Positions 34,770 to 43,616 of a stretch of 49,314 nucleotides of DNA are shown here, piece after piece; position 1 is the first letter of the stretch, and each line of letters begins with the position of its first letter. A program made the position numbers and the translations under genes. The DNA comes from Noviherbaspirillum denitrificans (GTDB taxonomy: Bacteria > Pseudomonadota > Gammaproteobacteria > Burkholderiales > Burkholderiaceae_D): NCBI RefSeq assembly GCF_002211445.1, contig NZ_LSTO01000001.1, positions 4,223 through 53,536 on the forward strand, written 5' to 3'. Under the pieces are notes generated by a model. It made no database searches. It was not told the DNA's origin and saw only the letters and a program-made list of their open reading frames with translations.

Positions 34770-36245
34770 ATGAGCAGCAAACTGAAGAACTTCGGCCTTA
34801 TCGGTTTAGGCGTTATTGCTGGCATCGCCGGCTCAATGCAGTTTGAAGCAAGCGCCCAGAAGCATACGTCTCCGCTGCCACTGGAAGAATTGCGCCAACT
34901 GGCGGATGTGTTCGGCCTGATCAAGTCCGATTACGTCGAGGCGGTGGAAGACAAGAAGCTGCTGACCGAGGCGATCTCGGGCATGGTGTCTTCGCTCGAC
35001 CCGCACTCCGCCTATCTCGACAAGAAGGCCTTCAAGGAACTGCGCGAAGGCACCCAGGGCAAGTTTGTCGGCCTGGGCATCGAGGTCGGCATGGAAGACG
35101 GCTACGTCAAGGTCATCTCCCCGATCGAAGATTCGCCCGCGTTCAAGGCAGGCCTGAAGGCCGGCGACCTCATCACCCGCCTGGACAGCACCCCGGTCAA
35201 GGGCCTGACGCTGGATGAAGCGGTCAAGCGCATGCGCGGCGAGCCCAACACCAAGATCACCCTGACCATCGCCCGCAAGGACGAGGACCGCCCGATCATC
35301 GTCACCATCGTGCGCCAGGAAATCCGCGTGCAGAGCGTGAAGTCGAAGGTCGTCGAACCCGGCTACGCCTGGCTGCGCGTATCGCAGTTCCAGGAGCCGA
35401 CCGTCGAAGACATGGCCAAGAAGCTGCAGGCGATCTACCAGCAGGAACCCAACCTGAAGGGCCTCGTGCTCGACCTGCGCAATGACCCGGGCGGCGTGCT
35501 GCCGGGTGCCATCGGCGTCTCCGCGGCCTTCCTGCCGAAGGACGTGCCGGTCGTGTCGACCAACGGCCAGCTGCCGGATTCCAAGCAGACCTTCTACGCA
35601 CGCCGCGAGTTCTACACTTCCTCGCGCGTGGCCACCAGCGATCCGCTCTCCAAGCTGCCGGAAGCGGTCAAGAACGTGCCGATCGTGGTGCTGGTCAACA
35701 CCGGCTCCGCGTCCGCCTCGGAGATCGTGGCCGGTGCGCTGCAGGACTACAAGCGCGCCACCATCATGGGCACGCAGACCTTCGGCAAGGGCTCGGTGCA
35801 GACCATCCGCCAGCTGTCCGCAGATACCGCGGTCAAGCTGACCACCGCCCGCTACTACACGCCGAACGGCCGCTCGATCCAGGCCAAGGGCATCGTGCCT
35901 GACCTGCTGGTCGACGAAACCGCCGACGGCGACGGCCTGAATGGACTGCGCCTGCGCGAAGCCGATCTGCAGAAGCACCTGCTGAACGACAAGGACAAGG
36001 ACGAAGCTGCCCGCAAGCTGGATGAACTGGAAGAAGAACAGCGCCTCGCCGCCCTCGAGAAAAAGCGCAAGCCGCTCGAGTTCGGCAGCAAGGAAGACTT
36101 CCAGCTGGCCCAGGCGCTGAACCACCTGAAGGGCATGCCGGTCCAGCTCTCCAAGTCCGCGAAGATCGAGAGCAAGAAGGAAAACACCATTAATGAGAAG
36201 AAGAACGGCAATGGTGAAAAGAACGGAAACGGCGAGAAGAAGTAA
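34770..36245 (+). CDS. ctpA: S41 carboxyl-terminal processing protease
   Basis: This 491-residue protein has an N-terminal signal or anchor segment (about 8-28), a PDZ domain (about 98-185), and the S41 catalytic core with Ser315 (GSASASEI) and Lys340 (QTFGKGSVQ). It cleaves C-termini of periplasmic proteins or peptidoglycan hydrolases. The last 25 residues are a Lys/Asn/Gly/Glu repeat (NGNGEKNGNGEKK) of unknown use. AGGTGA lies before the start, inside the envC end; the pair is co-transcribed and a terminator follows. Confidence 0.95.
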   Translation: MSSKLKNFGLIGLGVIAGIAGSMQFEASAQKHTSPLPLEELRQLADVFGLIKSDYVEAVEDKKLLTEAISGMVSSLDPHSAYLDKKAFKELREGTQGKFVGLGIEVGMEDGYVKVISPIEDSPAFKAGLKAGDLITRLDSTPVKGLTLDEAVKRMRGEPNTKITLTIARKDEDRPIIVTIVRQEIRVQSVKSKVVEPGYAWLRVSQFQEPTVEDMAKKLQAIYQQEPNLKGLVLDLRNDPGGVLPGAIGVSAAFLPKDVPVVSTNGQLPDSKQTFYARREFYTSSRVATSDPLSKLPEAVKNVPIVVLVNTGSASASEIVAGALQDYKRATIMGTQTFGKGSVQTIRQLSADTAVKLTTARYYTPNGRSIQAKGIVPDLLVDETADGDGLNGLRLREADLQKHLLNDKDKDEAARKLDELEEEQRLAALEKKRKPLEFGSKEDFQLAQALNHLKGMPVQLSKSAKIESKKENTINEKKNGNGEKNGNGEKK

Positions 36246-36261
36246 TCCCGCCCGATGAAGG

Positions 36262-36288
36262 AAAAGGCCGCAGCGATGCGGCCTTTTT
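36262..36288 (+). terminator. Intrinsic terminator after ctpA
   Basis: GGCCGC (36266-36271), loop AGCGAT, GCGGCC (36278-36283), flanked by A4 and T5. Confidence 0.82.
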
Positions 36289-36341
36289 CATTTCCTGCCC
36301 GGGTACAATCCCCGTATTGCCATCCCCGCCCACGTAGCGCC

Positions 36342-37088
36342 ATGAACGACAACCAGCTGCTCCGCTATTCCCGCCACATCCTTCTCGACGAAATCGGCAT
36401 CGAAGGACAGGAAAAAATCCTGGCCGGCCACGCGCTGGTGATCGGCGCCGGCGGTCTGGGTTCGCCGGTTGCGTTCTACCTGGCGTCGGCAGGCATGGGC
36501 AAAATCACCCTGGTCGACAACGACACAGTGGACCTCACCAACCTGCAACGCCAGATCCTGCACACCACGGAGCGCGTCGGCCAACCGAAGGCGGAATCAG
36601 GCAAGGCCACCCTGGCACGCATCAATCCTGAAGTCGAGGTGGTGGCGCTGAAAGAGCGCCTGGAAGGCGAACGCCTCTCCGAACTGGTGAGCCAGGCGAG
36701 CGTGGTGCTCGACTGCAGCGACAACTTTGCGACGCGCCACGCCGTAAACCGCGCCTGCGTTGAGCACAAGGTGCCACTGGTATCAGGCGCCGCAATCCGC
36801 ATGGATGGACAGATTTCCGTGTTCGACACGCGCCACGAAATGTCGCCCTGTTACGCCTGCCTGTTTCCGCCTGAGCAGCAGTTCGAGGAAGTGCTGTGCT
36901 CGACCATGGGTGTGTTCGCGCCGCTGGTGGGCATCATCGGCACCATGCAGGCGGCGGAAGCGCTGAAGCTGGTCGCGGGCATCGGCGAGTCGCTGGCGGG
37001 CCGCCTGTTGCTGCTGGATGCGCGCAATATGGAGTGGACGAGCATCCGCGTCGCACGCAATGCAGGCTGCTCGGTGTGCGGCAGCTAA
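36342..37088 (+). CDS. moeB: HesA/MoeB/ThiF-family sulfur-carrier adenylyltransferase
   Basis: This 248-residue E1-like enzyme adenylates the C-terminus of a sulfur-carrier protein (MoaD or ThiS). It begins RYSRHILLDEIGIEGQEKI and has the ATP-binding GAGGLGSP (about residue 37), DNDTVDLTNLQRQ and zinc CxxC pairs (CYAC and CSVC). MoeB (molybdopterin) and ThiF (thiamine) cannot be separated confidently, and no neighbouring cofactor genes help. Its stop overlaps the convergent lipoprotein stop by 3 nt. Confidence 0.9.
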   Translation: MNDNQLLRYSRHILLDEIGIEGQEKILAGHALVIGAGGLGSPVAFYLASAGMGKITLVDNDTVDLTNLQRQILHTTERVGQPKAESGKATLARINPEVEVVALKERLEGERLSELVSQASVVLDCSDNFATRHAVNRACVEHKVPLVSGAAIRMDGQISVFDTRHEMSPCYACLFPPEQQFEEVLCSTMGVFAPLVGIIGTMQAAEALKLVAGIGESLAGRLLLLDARNMEWTSIRVARNAGCSVCGS

Positions 37089-37405
37089 TCCGGCAAGGAA
37101 TTCACGATGCAAGCCGGGACGCCCGCATCAACCTCGCGCGACACGGCACTCCCATCGCCGCTCGACCGGTACATGCTCGAGGACTCGTCCGACAGCGCCC
37201 GGTAAGCGGTGTAAATGGCAAAGTGCCGGCGCTCCGCCATGAGCGCCTGGCTTGTCGCGGCGCCATCCTCCTCCGCCACGGCCTGGATCACCGGTGTGGC
37301 AGCATCGGCATAGGACAGTTCCACCCTTCCGCAAGCCGCCAGCGGCATGGCCGCTACCAGCACTACCACGTTCGCCATCTTGTTCCTGTGCGCAGGCTTT
37401 TTCAT
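37085..37405 (-). CDS. Small putative lipoprotein, function unknown
   Basis: This 106-residue precursor follows AGGGAGA. Its N-terminus MKKPAHRNKMANVVVLVAAMPLAAC fits a lipoprotein signal with lipobox LAAC (Cys25). The mature part is short and soluble with one further cysteine near the C-terminus. I recognise no family. Confidence 0.68.
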   Translation of the reverse strand: MKKPAHRNKMANVVVLVAAMPLAACGRVELSYADAATPVIQAVAEEDGAATSQALMAERRHFAIYTAYRALSDESSSMYRSSGDGSAVSREVDAGVPACIVNSLPD

Positions 37406-37438
37406 GTCGATCTCCCTGACATGATTATTAATGTTCCG

Positions 37439-37459
37439 ACAAGCCGGTTTTTGGCTTGT
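37439..37459. other. Hairpin in the lipoprotein-EamA intergenic region
   Basis: ACAAGCC (37439-37445) and GGCTTGT (37453-37459) around GGTTTTT. It lies upstream of the lipoprotein gene and of the EamA gene promoter; role unknown. Confidence 0.3.
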
Positions 37460-37536
37460 ATCAACGGCATTACAAGCCGCGTCCCGATTTCACCTGCGCC
37501 CTGTGCATACGCAACAAAGCGCTTGAAAAGTCACAG

Positions 37537-37545
37537 TGTTACAAT
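37537..37545 (+). promoter_or_regulatory. Extended -10 promoter of the first EamA gene
   Basis: TGTTACAAT matches the extended -10 (TGnTATAAT) with one mismatch, about 40 nt before the ATG. No good -35, as is common for this class. Confidence 0.45.
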
Positions 37546-37583
37546 CGAACGACCGCTCTTTTTCCCCTCTGCAACACTCCCCC

Positions 37584-38453
37584 ATGTCTGCCGCCGACCT
37601 TGCCAAGCTGGTGTTCCTGTCCGCGATCTGGGGCGGCTCCTTCATCTTCCTGCGCGTTGCGGTGCCTGAAACCGGGCCGTGGCTGACGGCCACGCTGCGC
37701 ACGACACTGGCCGGCATTGCGCTGCTCGCCTTTGCGACCGCCACGCGGGTGAAGATGGACTGGCGCGCAAACCTCAAGCCCTTTGCAGTGGTCGGCCTGT
37801 TCGCAGTCGTGATTCCCTTCTCCTGCTTTTCCTTTGCCGCGCTGCATCTGCCCGCAGCCCACTCGGCGGTGCTGAACGCAACCGCGCCGCTGTTCGGTGC
37901 CGTCTTCTCGATGGTCTGGCTGGCGGAGCGCCTGACCATGCAAAAGCTGGCCGGCCTGATGTTGGGAATCACCGGCGTCGCCGTGCTGGTCGGCGCAGGA
38001 TCCATCCCCTTGAACGCCAATACGCTTACCGCCTTCGCCGCCTGCCTCGTGGCGGCAGCGGGCTATGCGCTGTCGAGCATCATCGTCAAGAAAACCGGGC
38101 AGCCGGGCGGCATCCATCCGATTGCCATGGCGTCCGGCTCGATGGCAATCGGCAGCCTCATCATGCTGCCCGGCGTGCCGTTCAGCGTCCCGGCGGCCAT
38201 GCCTTCGATGACGGCCATCGCCTGCATCGCGGCAATGGCGCTGCTGTCGTCCGGGCTGGCACAGGCGCTGTTCATCCCGCTGATCGTCAAGATCGGACCG
38301 ACACGCGCGATGAGCGTGTCCTTCCTGATCCCGCTGTTCAGCATGCTATGGGCCTTCCTCTTCCTGCATGAGCCGGTCGGCATGGCGACGGTCGCCGGCG
38401 GCAGCGTGGTGCTGGGTGCGATGGCGCTCGTGCTGACGGCGCCGAAAGCATGA
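37584..38453 (+). CDS. DMT-superfamily EamA transporter (copy 1)
   Basis: This 289-residue inner-membrane protein has ten predicted helices in two EamA repeats, with LSAIWGGSFIFLRVA at the start of helix 1 and the second-repeat signature LIPLFSMLWAFLFLHEP. EamA proteins export amino acids or metabolites; substrate unknown. It closely resembles the EamA gene at 39728, and the MFS gene between them starts in its stop codon (ATGA). Confidence 0.92.
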   Translation: MSAADLAKLVFLSAIWGGSFIFLRVAVPETGPWLTATLRTTLAGIALLAFATATRVKMDWRANLKPFAVVGLFAVVIPFSCFSFAALHLPAAHSAVLNATAPLFGAVFSMVWLAERLTMQKLAGLMLGITGVAVLVGAGSIPLNANTLTAFAACLVAAAGYALSSIIVKKTGQPGGIHPIAMASGSMAIGSLIMLPGVPFSVPAAMPSMTAIACIAAMALLSSGLAQALFIPLIVKIGPTRAMSVSFLIPLFSMLWAFLFLHEPVGMATVAGGSVVLGAMALVLTAPKA

Positions 38454-39652
38454 GCGCGGTGCAGGCCGGACAGTTCGCGCTCCGCCATCCGCTGCTGACA
38501 GCGCTTGCGCTGTCCTTCGGCGCGGCGATTTCGCTCGGCATTTCGCGCTTTTCCTATGCGCTGCTCTTGCCGCCGATGCGCGCCGACCTGCAATGGTCTT
38601 ACCTGCTGGCGGGAGCAATGAATACGGCAAATGCCTTCGGCTACTTCGTCGGCGCGCTGCTGACGCCGGCGCTGATGCGCAGGCTGAATGCGCAGGCGGC
38701 ACTGGTCGGCGGCGCGGTGCTCACGGGCATCTTCATGCTGCTGTCCGGCTTCGTCACCGAGGCCGCGGTCCTGCTGCTGCAGCGCGTGCTGGCGGGCGTT
38801 GCAAGCGCCTTCATCTTCATTTCGGGGGGATTGCTCGCCGCGCGGCTTGGCGCCCAGCATCCGAAGCATGCCGGCTTCCTCATCGGCCTCTATTACGGCG
38901 GGACCGGTTTCGGCATCACGCTGTCCGCGCTGCTCGTTCCCGCGACGCTGGAATCAGCAAGCCACACAGCACATCCGTGGCAATGGGCATGGCTGGTGCT
39001 GGGCGCGGTCTGTCTCGTGATGACCTTGCTGATGGCACTGCCTGCGCGACAGGTGGATGGCGCGGCGACGGCTGCCGCCGGGGCAATCCACTTCCGCGTG
39101 CGCGAGTTTGCATTCGGTCTCGCCGGCTATTTCATGTTCGGTGTCGGGTACATCGGCTACATGACCTTCATCATCGCGCTGCTGAAGGAGCAGGGCATGC
39201 AGGCGCCGTCGATCACGCTGTTCTACGCCATGCTCGGCCTGGCGGTTGTCGCCTCGTCGCGCATCTGGGCGCGCATGCTGGACCATTTCAAGGGCGGCCA
39301 GGCCCTTGCTATCCTCAACGGCTTGCTCGCCATTGCCACCCTGCTGCCGGTGCTGACGTCGGCGCCGGTCGCCGTGTTCGCGTCGGGCATCCTGTTCGGC
39401 GCGGTGTTCCTGTCCGTGGTCGCATCAACTACCGCGCTGGTGCGGCACAACCTGCCCTCGCAAGCATGGTCGTCGGGCATCAGCGGCTTTACCACCGTGT
39501 TCGCCTTCGGCCAGATCGTCGGACCGACCATCGTGGGATGGATTTCCGACGGCGGCGGCGGACTGCAGCGTGGACTGGTGTTTTCCGCGGTCGCGCTCGT
39601 CGCCGGCGCCTTGCTTGCATCGCGACAGCAACCCTTGCGGAACCGCGCATGA
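38450..39652 (+). CDS. MFS transporter, YbfB/YjiJ family
   Basis: This 400-residue protein has 12 predicted helices and the family pattern GISRFSYALLLPPMRADLQWS at the N-terminus and LKEQGMQAPSITLFYAMLGL after the central loop. Substrate unknown. It is translationally coupled to the upstream EamA gene, so the two may be used together. Confidence 0.92.
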   Translation: MSAVQAGQFALRHPLLTALALSFGAAISLGISRFSYALLLPPMRADLQWSYLLAGAMNTANAFGYFVGALLTPALMRRLNAQAALVGGAVLTGIFMLLSGFVTEAAVLLLQRVLAGVASAFIFISGGLLAARLGAQHPKHAGFLIGLYYGGTGFGITLSALLVPATLESASHTAHPWQWAWLVLGAVCLVMTLLMALPARQVDGAATAAAGAIHFRVREFAFGLAGYFMFGVGYIGYMTFIIALLKEQGMQAPSITLFYAMLGLAVVASSRIWARMLDHFKGGQALAILNGLLAIATLLPVLTSAPVAVFASGILFGAVFLSVVASTTALVRHNLPSQAWSSGISGFTTVFAFGQIVGPTIVGWISDGGGGLQRGLVFSAVALVAGALLASRQQPLRNRA

Positions 39653-39727
39653 TCGCTTGTCCGAATCCGGCCAGCCAGCCTTGCGCAGCCGCGCTAATCT
39701 TTCATTCCGCTCATATCAGGATTCACC

Positions 39728-40627
39728 ATGCGTAGCGCCGACCTCGCCCGCCTCATCGCCCTTGCCGCCATCTGGGGCGCGGCCTTTCTCTTCATGCGTA
39801 TCGTCGCCCCGGTGCTCGGCGCACTATGGACTGCCGAGTTGCGCGTGGCGATCGCGGGCACGGCAATGCTGATATTCATGCTGGTGACAGGACGGAACAT
39901 GCAGTTCCGCGCCAACTGGAAGCAGTACCTCATACTGGGCACGCTGAACTCGGCCATCCCCTTCGCGCTGTTCTCGTATGCCGCGCTGACGCTGCCAGCG
40001 GGATACTCCGCCATCCTCAATGCCACCAGTCCGCTGTGGGGCGCGCTTGTTGGCGCCGCGGTGCTCGGCGAAACGCTCACCACGCGCAAGATCGCCGGCC
40101 TCGTCACCGGCGTGATTGGCGTCGCCTTCCTGGTCCGTCTCGGACCAGCGGCCTTCTCGCCGCAGGTGATGATCGCCGCCCTGGCCTGTGTGACAGCCGC
40201 CCTGTGCTATGGCATTGCCGGTGCGTATTCGAAGAAGAAATCGTCCGGCATCGCGCCGCCATTGATGGCCACCGGTTCCCAGCTCGGCGCGGCCCTCGCC
40301 TTGCTGCCCTTCGCGTCCCTGTCGCCGATACGCGGCGAGATCACGCCCTTCGTCATGGTGATCGTGCTGATGCTGGCCTTGCTGTGCAGCGCGGTCGCAT
40401 ACTTCATCTACTTCCGGCTGATCGCGGACCTGGGGCCGACCAAGGCGTTGACGGTCACCTTCCTGATTCCTCTGTTTGCGCTGGTGTGGGGCGCGGTGTT
40501 CCTGCATGAGGAAATCAATTTCAACACGCTGGTCGGATGTGCGCTGGTGGTGCTGGCGACCTGGCTGGTGGTGTTCCAACGAGTCGATGTCGCGAATAGC
40601 GCGCCGGGGGAGCGTCTGTCGCGCTAG
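39728..40627 (+). CDS. DMT-superfamily EamA transporter (copy 2)
   Basis: This 299-residue paralogue of the gene at 37584 (compare RSADLARLIALAAIWGAAFLF with SAADLAKLVFLSAIWGGSFIF) has two EamA repeats and a second-half signature LIPLFALVWGAVFLHEE. CAGGATTCACC precedes the ATG. Substrate unknown. Confidence 0.92.
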   Translation: MRSADLARLIALAAIWGAAFLFMRIVAPVLGALWTAELRVAIAGTAMLIFMLVTGRNMQFRANWKQYLILGTLNSAIPFALFSYAALTLPAGYSAILNATSPLWGALVGAAVLGETLTTRKIAGLVTGVIGVAFLVRLGPAAFSPQVMIAALACVTAALCYGIAGAYSKKKSSGIAPPLMATGSQLGAALALLPFASLSPIRGEITPFVMVIVLMLALLCSAVAYFIYFRLIADLGPTKALTVTFLIPLFALVWGAVFLHEEINFNTLVGCALVVLATWLVVFQRVDVANSAPGERLSR

Positions 40628-40741
40628 ATGTCATGAAATTGTCGTCGTAGTCTTGCCCGTCCCTTGAAAGACTCCGCTTGATTGCCTATCTGTCTCCAGC
40701 GCATCCACGCGCCATCTCCGGCAGGCAGAAACGAGCTTTCA

Positions 40742-41227
40742 ATGCGACTGATACACCACGACATCCACCGCGCGACGGCCAGGCAACTGGCGGCCAACCA
40801 ATACAATGACTTCGTGGCGGGCGCCCTCTATGCGCCTGTTTTCGCGGGATTGTTCGGGGCGTTTCTCCTGGACTGGCCATTCATCTTCCTGGCGTATGTG
40901 TGCGTCGTCATCCACGCGACACGGCGACAGATAAGGGCAGCACGGGATTCGGACTTCGGGCGTTTTGTTTCCGGATGGCTGCAGCATGTGGTGTTGTTCA
41001 TTACTTCGTTCGCCGGTGTCGCAGCGTTGATGGACGGCAGCCGCGAGTACGCCACCTTTCTTGTCTTTGCACTTCCGCCGATCCTGATCGAATACCTCAA
41101 CCGCCGGAAGTGCTATCGCGCCCTCCACTTTCATGTGGCGCGCGCCTACATTCGCGATGTATACGATGTCCGCACGCGCTTGCAACGGCAGCGGAAGAGG
41201 AAGGCGTCTTACCGTGCGCCGAAGTGA
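40742..41227 (+). CDS. Small membrane protein, function unknown
   Basis: This 161-residue protein has about four hydrophobic segments (about 26-40, 42-58, 80-98 and 104-118) and a basic C-terminal tail (RTRLQRQRKRKASYRAPK). An upstream in-frame TTG (40682) would add 20 non-hydrophobic residues; the ATG at 40742 is preferred. No family recognised. The next gene begins 4 nt later, suggesting a pair. Confidence 0.65.
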   Translation: MRLIHHDIHRATARQLAANQYNDFVAGALYAPVFAGLFGAFLLDWPFIFLAYVCVVIHATRRQIRAARDSDFGRFVSGWLQHVVLFITSFAGVAALMDGSREYATFLVFALPPILIEYLNRRKCYRALHFHVARAYIRDVYDVRTRLQRQRKRKASYRAPK

Positions 41228-41231
41228 CGGC

Positions 41232-41705
41232 ATGAAACTGGCCCGCAATCGATGGACGGAAGTGGCCGCGCTGGCCTTGCTGGGCCTGTGGTGGGGGGTG
41301 CCCGCCATCCGCATATGGCAGGCGGACAGGATGGTGGATGAATTGTGCGCCAAGGATGGGGGCTTCACTATCCATGAACAAGTGCAACTGTCCGACGACG
41401 AACCCGAGCAGGCAGTGCCATCCGCGGCACTCGACGCAAGCGTCATGCAAGTGACCGACAAATACTACCGGACGCGAAAAACCCGATATATCAGCGGTGA
41501 TTCGAATTCGCCCGAGTCTCTGGCGATCATTCAGGACCGCTACCGGCTATACCGAAGTTCGGACAGGAAGCTGCTTGGCGAGGCGATTGCCTATATGCGT
41601 ACAGGCGGCGATCCGGTCGGCCCGTGGCGATCGTCCCCGCATAGCTGTCCGCAGCATGCGGACCAAGGATTAGCAAAAAGGATCTTCCGGAAATCGGGTG
41701 CCTGA
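41232..41705 (+). CDS. Signal-anchored protein with CAKDGG motif, function unknown
   Basis: This 157-residue protein has one N-terminal hydrophobic helix (about 12-28) and a soluble domain containing DELCAKDGGFTIHEQVQL, a pattern I associate with small uncharacterised envelope proteins of Burkholderiales and Acinetobacter. A second cysteine lies near the C-terminus (SPHSCPQHAD). It is paired with the preceding membrane-protein gene. Function unknown. Confidence 0.65.
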   Translation: MKLARNRWTEVAALALLGLWWGVPAIRIWQADRMVDELCAKDGGFTIHEQVQLSDDEPEQAVPSAALDASVMQVTDKYYRTRKTRYISGDSNSPESLAIIQDRYRLYRSSDRKLLGEAIAYMRTGGDPVGPWRSSPHSCPQHADQGLAKRIFRKSGA

Positions 41706-41722
41706 GCGTTTGCTCCGGCCTC

Positions 41723-43588
41723 CTAAACGATGGTTGCCGGCAGCACGCCACGCAGTGCATTGCACAGGATGACTTCTTCCGCGGCGCGCAAGTCTTCGAG
41801 CGTCAATCGCCTTTCGCGCGCAGCCCATGCCGGGTCATCCAGCAGCACGCCACGCATCACGCCCGGCAACACACCCGCTTCGAGCGGCGGGGTAAACCAT
41901 TGCCCACCCAGCTTGACGAACACGTTGCTGCGTCCGCCTTCCGTGAGTTCGCCACGCTCGTTGAAGAACAGCATGTCGAATCCGCCCTTCTCCTCGGCGG
42001 CACGCCATGCCGCATCGTACTGCGTACGCACGCTCGTCTTGTGACGCAGGAAGAGGTCCATGGACAGCGTCGGTGCCGGGGCCAGGAATACCTTCGCCGG
42101 CAAGGGCAAAGGCGTGATCGCCGCTGCCTGCAACGATATGCTGCCGTCCTCGCGCAGGGACAGGCGCATGCGGTATGTCTTCTGCGGCTCCAGCGATGCA
42201 CACCCTTGAACCACCTTGTCCGCGATCCGGCCGTCATCCCATGCAAATCCGAAGTACGAGGCGGACGCGCGCAGGCGCCGCAGGTGCCGATCCAGGTTGC
42301 GGCATCCATTCTCACGCGTGGCCTGCATGGTTTCGAACAGCTCGAAATCGTTGGACAGGCCCGTCAGGAACGATGCTTTCAAACGACATTCCGCCAGTTC
42401 ATCGGCGGCAATGCTGTCATGCACGATGCCTGCGCCGACACCCAGTTCGCCCTGCCGGACACCGCCGGATTCGGCTTGCAGCGTCAACGTCCGAATCGGG
42501 ACCGACAAACAGAAGTCGCCGACGCGGCGATCCGCGGACGGGGCGTCGAACCAGCCGATTGCGCCGGTATAGATACCGCGAGGATCGGGCTCGAGCTCGC
42601 GGATGATCTGCATCGTGCGGCGCTTGGGTGCGCCGGTGATCGAACCGCAGGGATACAGGGCGGTGAACACATCGGCGAGGTTCGCGTCGTCACGCAGCTC
42701 GGCCTCGACTGTCGACGTCATCTGCAGCACGCTGCTATAACGGTCGACGCTGAACAGCTTCGGCACACGCACCGAGCCGAACTTCGCCACGCGCCCGAGG
42801 TCGTTGCGCAGCAGGTCGACGATCATCAGGTTTTCGGCGCGGTTTTTCGGATCGGCTGCGAGTGCAGCGGCACGTTGCGCATCGATCGCCGCATCGCCTG
42901 TGGCCGCTGCGGTGCCTTTCATCGGCCGCGTCGTAAGCGTGCCCTTTGCATGGCGCACGAAGAGCTCCGGTGACAGGGACAGCACTGCCTCGCCGCCGGG
43001 CAGCGCAATCAATGCGCCATAGGGAACCGGCTGTCTTTCGCGCAGGCGGCGGTACAGGTCGAGCGGCGAGCCGAAGGCGTCGAAGCGCAGCCGGTAGGTG
43101 TAATTGATCTGGTAGGTGTCACCCGCCTCGATGTAGGCATGGATGCGGGCGATGGCATCCTCGAATCCGGCATCGGTGACGTTGGCGCGGACCTGCGCAA
43201 TGCCTGCAGGACGGTCCTGCCGGCGTGCGTCGAGCCATTCCCGCACCTGTTCGGACGACATCCGCGCGCAGTCGGAGAACAGCAGTATTCGCGCGAACGG
43301 CCCCTGCCCTGGATGCGGCGCGATGCGATGCATCTCCGCGCCGAGTTCATAGCTGAACAGGCCGACTGCATGCAGCCCCTGTTTGAGCGACGCCTCCATC
43401 TGCGCCAGCATGCCCGGCAGCCCGGCAGCGTCCGCGCATTCGAGCGTGCCGGCATGACCGGTCAACAGGCGCGAACGCGGGTCGTCCGCGCTGGCGTCGC
43501 AGTCGTCGAGCAGTGCGAAACAATCGTCGGCGGAGTGAGTGGAGGCGTTCAAGGCAGTGTCACGCGAGCAAGTTGGCGTGCCGGACAA
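41723..43588 (-). CDS. pabB: Fused aminodeoxychorismate synthase I and aminodeoxychorismate lyase (PabB-PabC)
   Basis: This 621-residue bifunctional enzyme makes p-aminobenzoate for folate. Residues about 20-385 are chorismate-binding, with the PabB-type catalytic Lys in TTRPMKGTA, then ENLMIVDLLRNDLGRV and TGAPKRRTMQII. Residues about 405-621 are a class IV PLP-dependent lyase, with RNLDRHLRRLRASA, the PLP Lys in RHKTSVRTQYD, LTEGGRSNVF and GVLPGVMRG. The amidotransferase subunit PabA is not in the window. Only TTG codons (43588, 43552) are available as starts, without a clear ribosome-binding site, so the N-terminus is uncertain. Confidence 0.93.
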   Translation of the reverse strand: MSGTPTCSRDTALNASTHSADDCFALLDDCDASADDPRSRLLTGHAGTLECADAAGLPGMLAQMEASLKQGLHAVGLFSYELGAEMHRIAPHPGQGPFARILLFSDCARMSSEQVREWLDARRQDRPAGIAQVRANVTDAGFEDAIARIHAYIEAGDTYQINYTYRLRFDAFGSPLDLYRRLRERQPVPYGALIALPGGEAVLSLSPELFVRHAKGTLTTRPMKGTAAATGDAAIDAQRAAALAADPKNRAENLMIVDLLRNDLGRVAKFGSVRVPKLFSVDRYSSVLQMTSTVEAELRDDANLADVFTALYPCGSITGAPKRRTMQIIRELEPDPRGIYTGAIGWFDAPSADRRVGDFCLSVPIRTLTLQAESGGVRQGELGVGAGIVHDSIAADELAECRLKASFLTGLSNDFELFETMQATRENGCRNLDRHLRRLRASASYFGFAWDDGRIADKVVQGCASLEPQKTYRMRLSLREDGSISLQAAAITPLPLPAKVFLAPAPTLSMDLFLRHKTSVRTQYDAAWRAAEEKGGFDMLFFNERGELTEGGRSNVFVKLGGQWFTPPLEAGVLPGVMRGVLLDDPAWAARERRLTLEDLRAAEEVILCNALRGVLPATIV

Positions 43589-43616
43589 GCGATGGGAGGT
43601 GATAACCGTATTGTAC

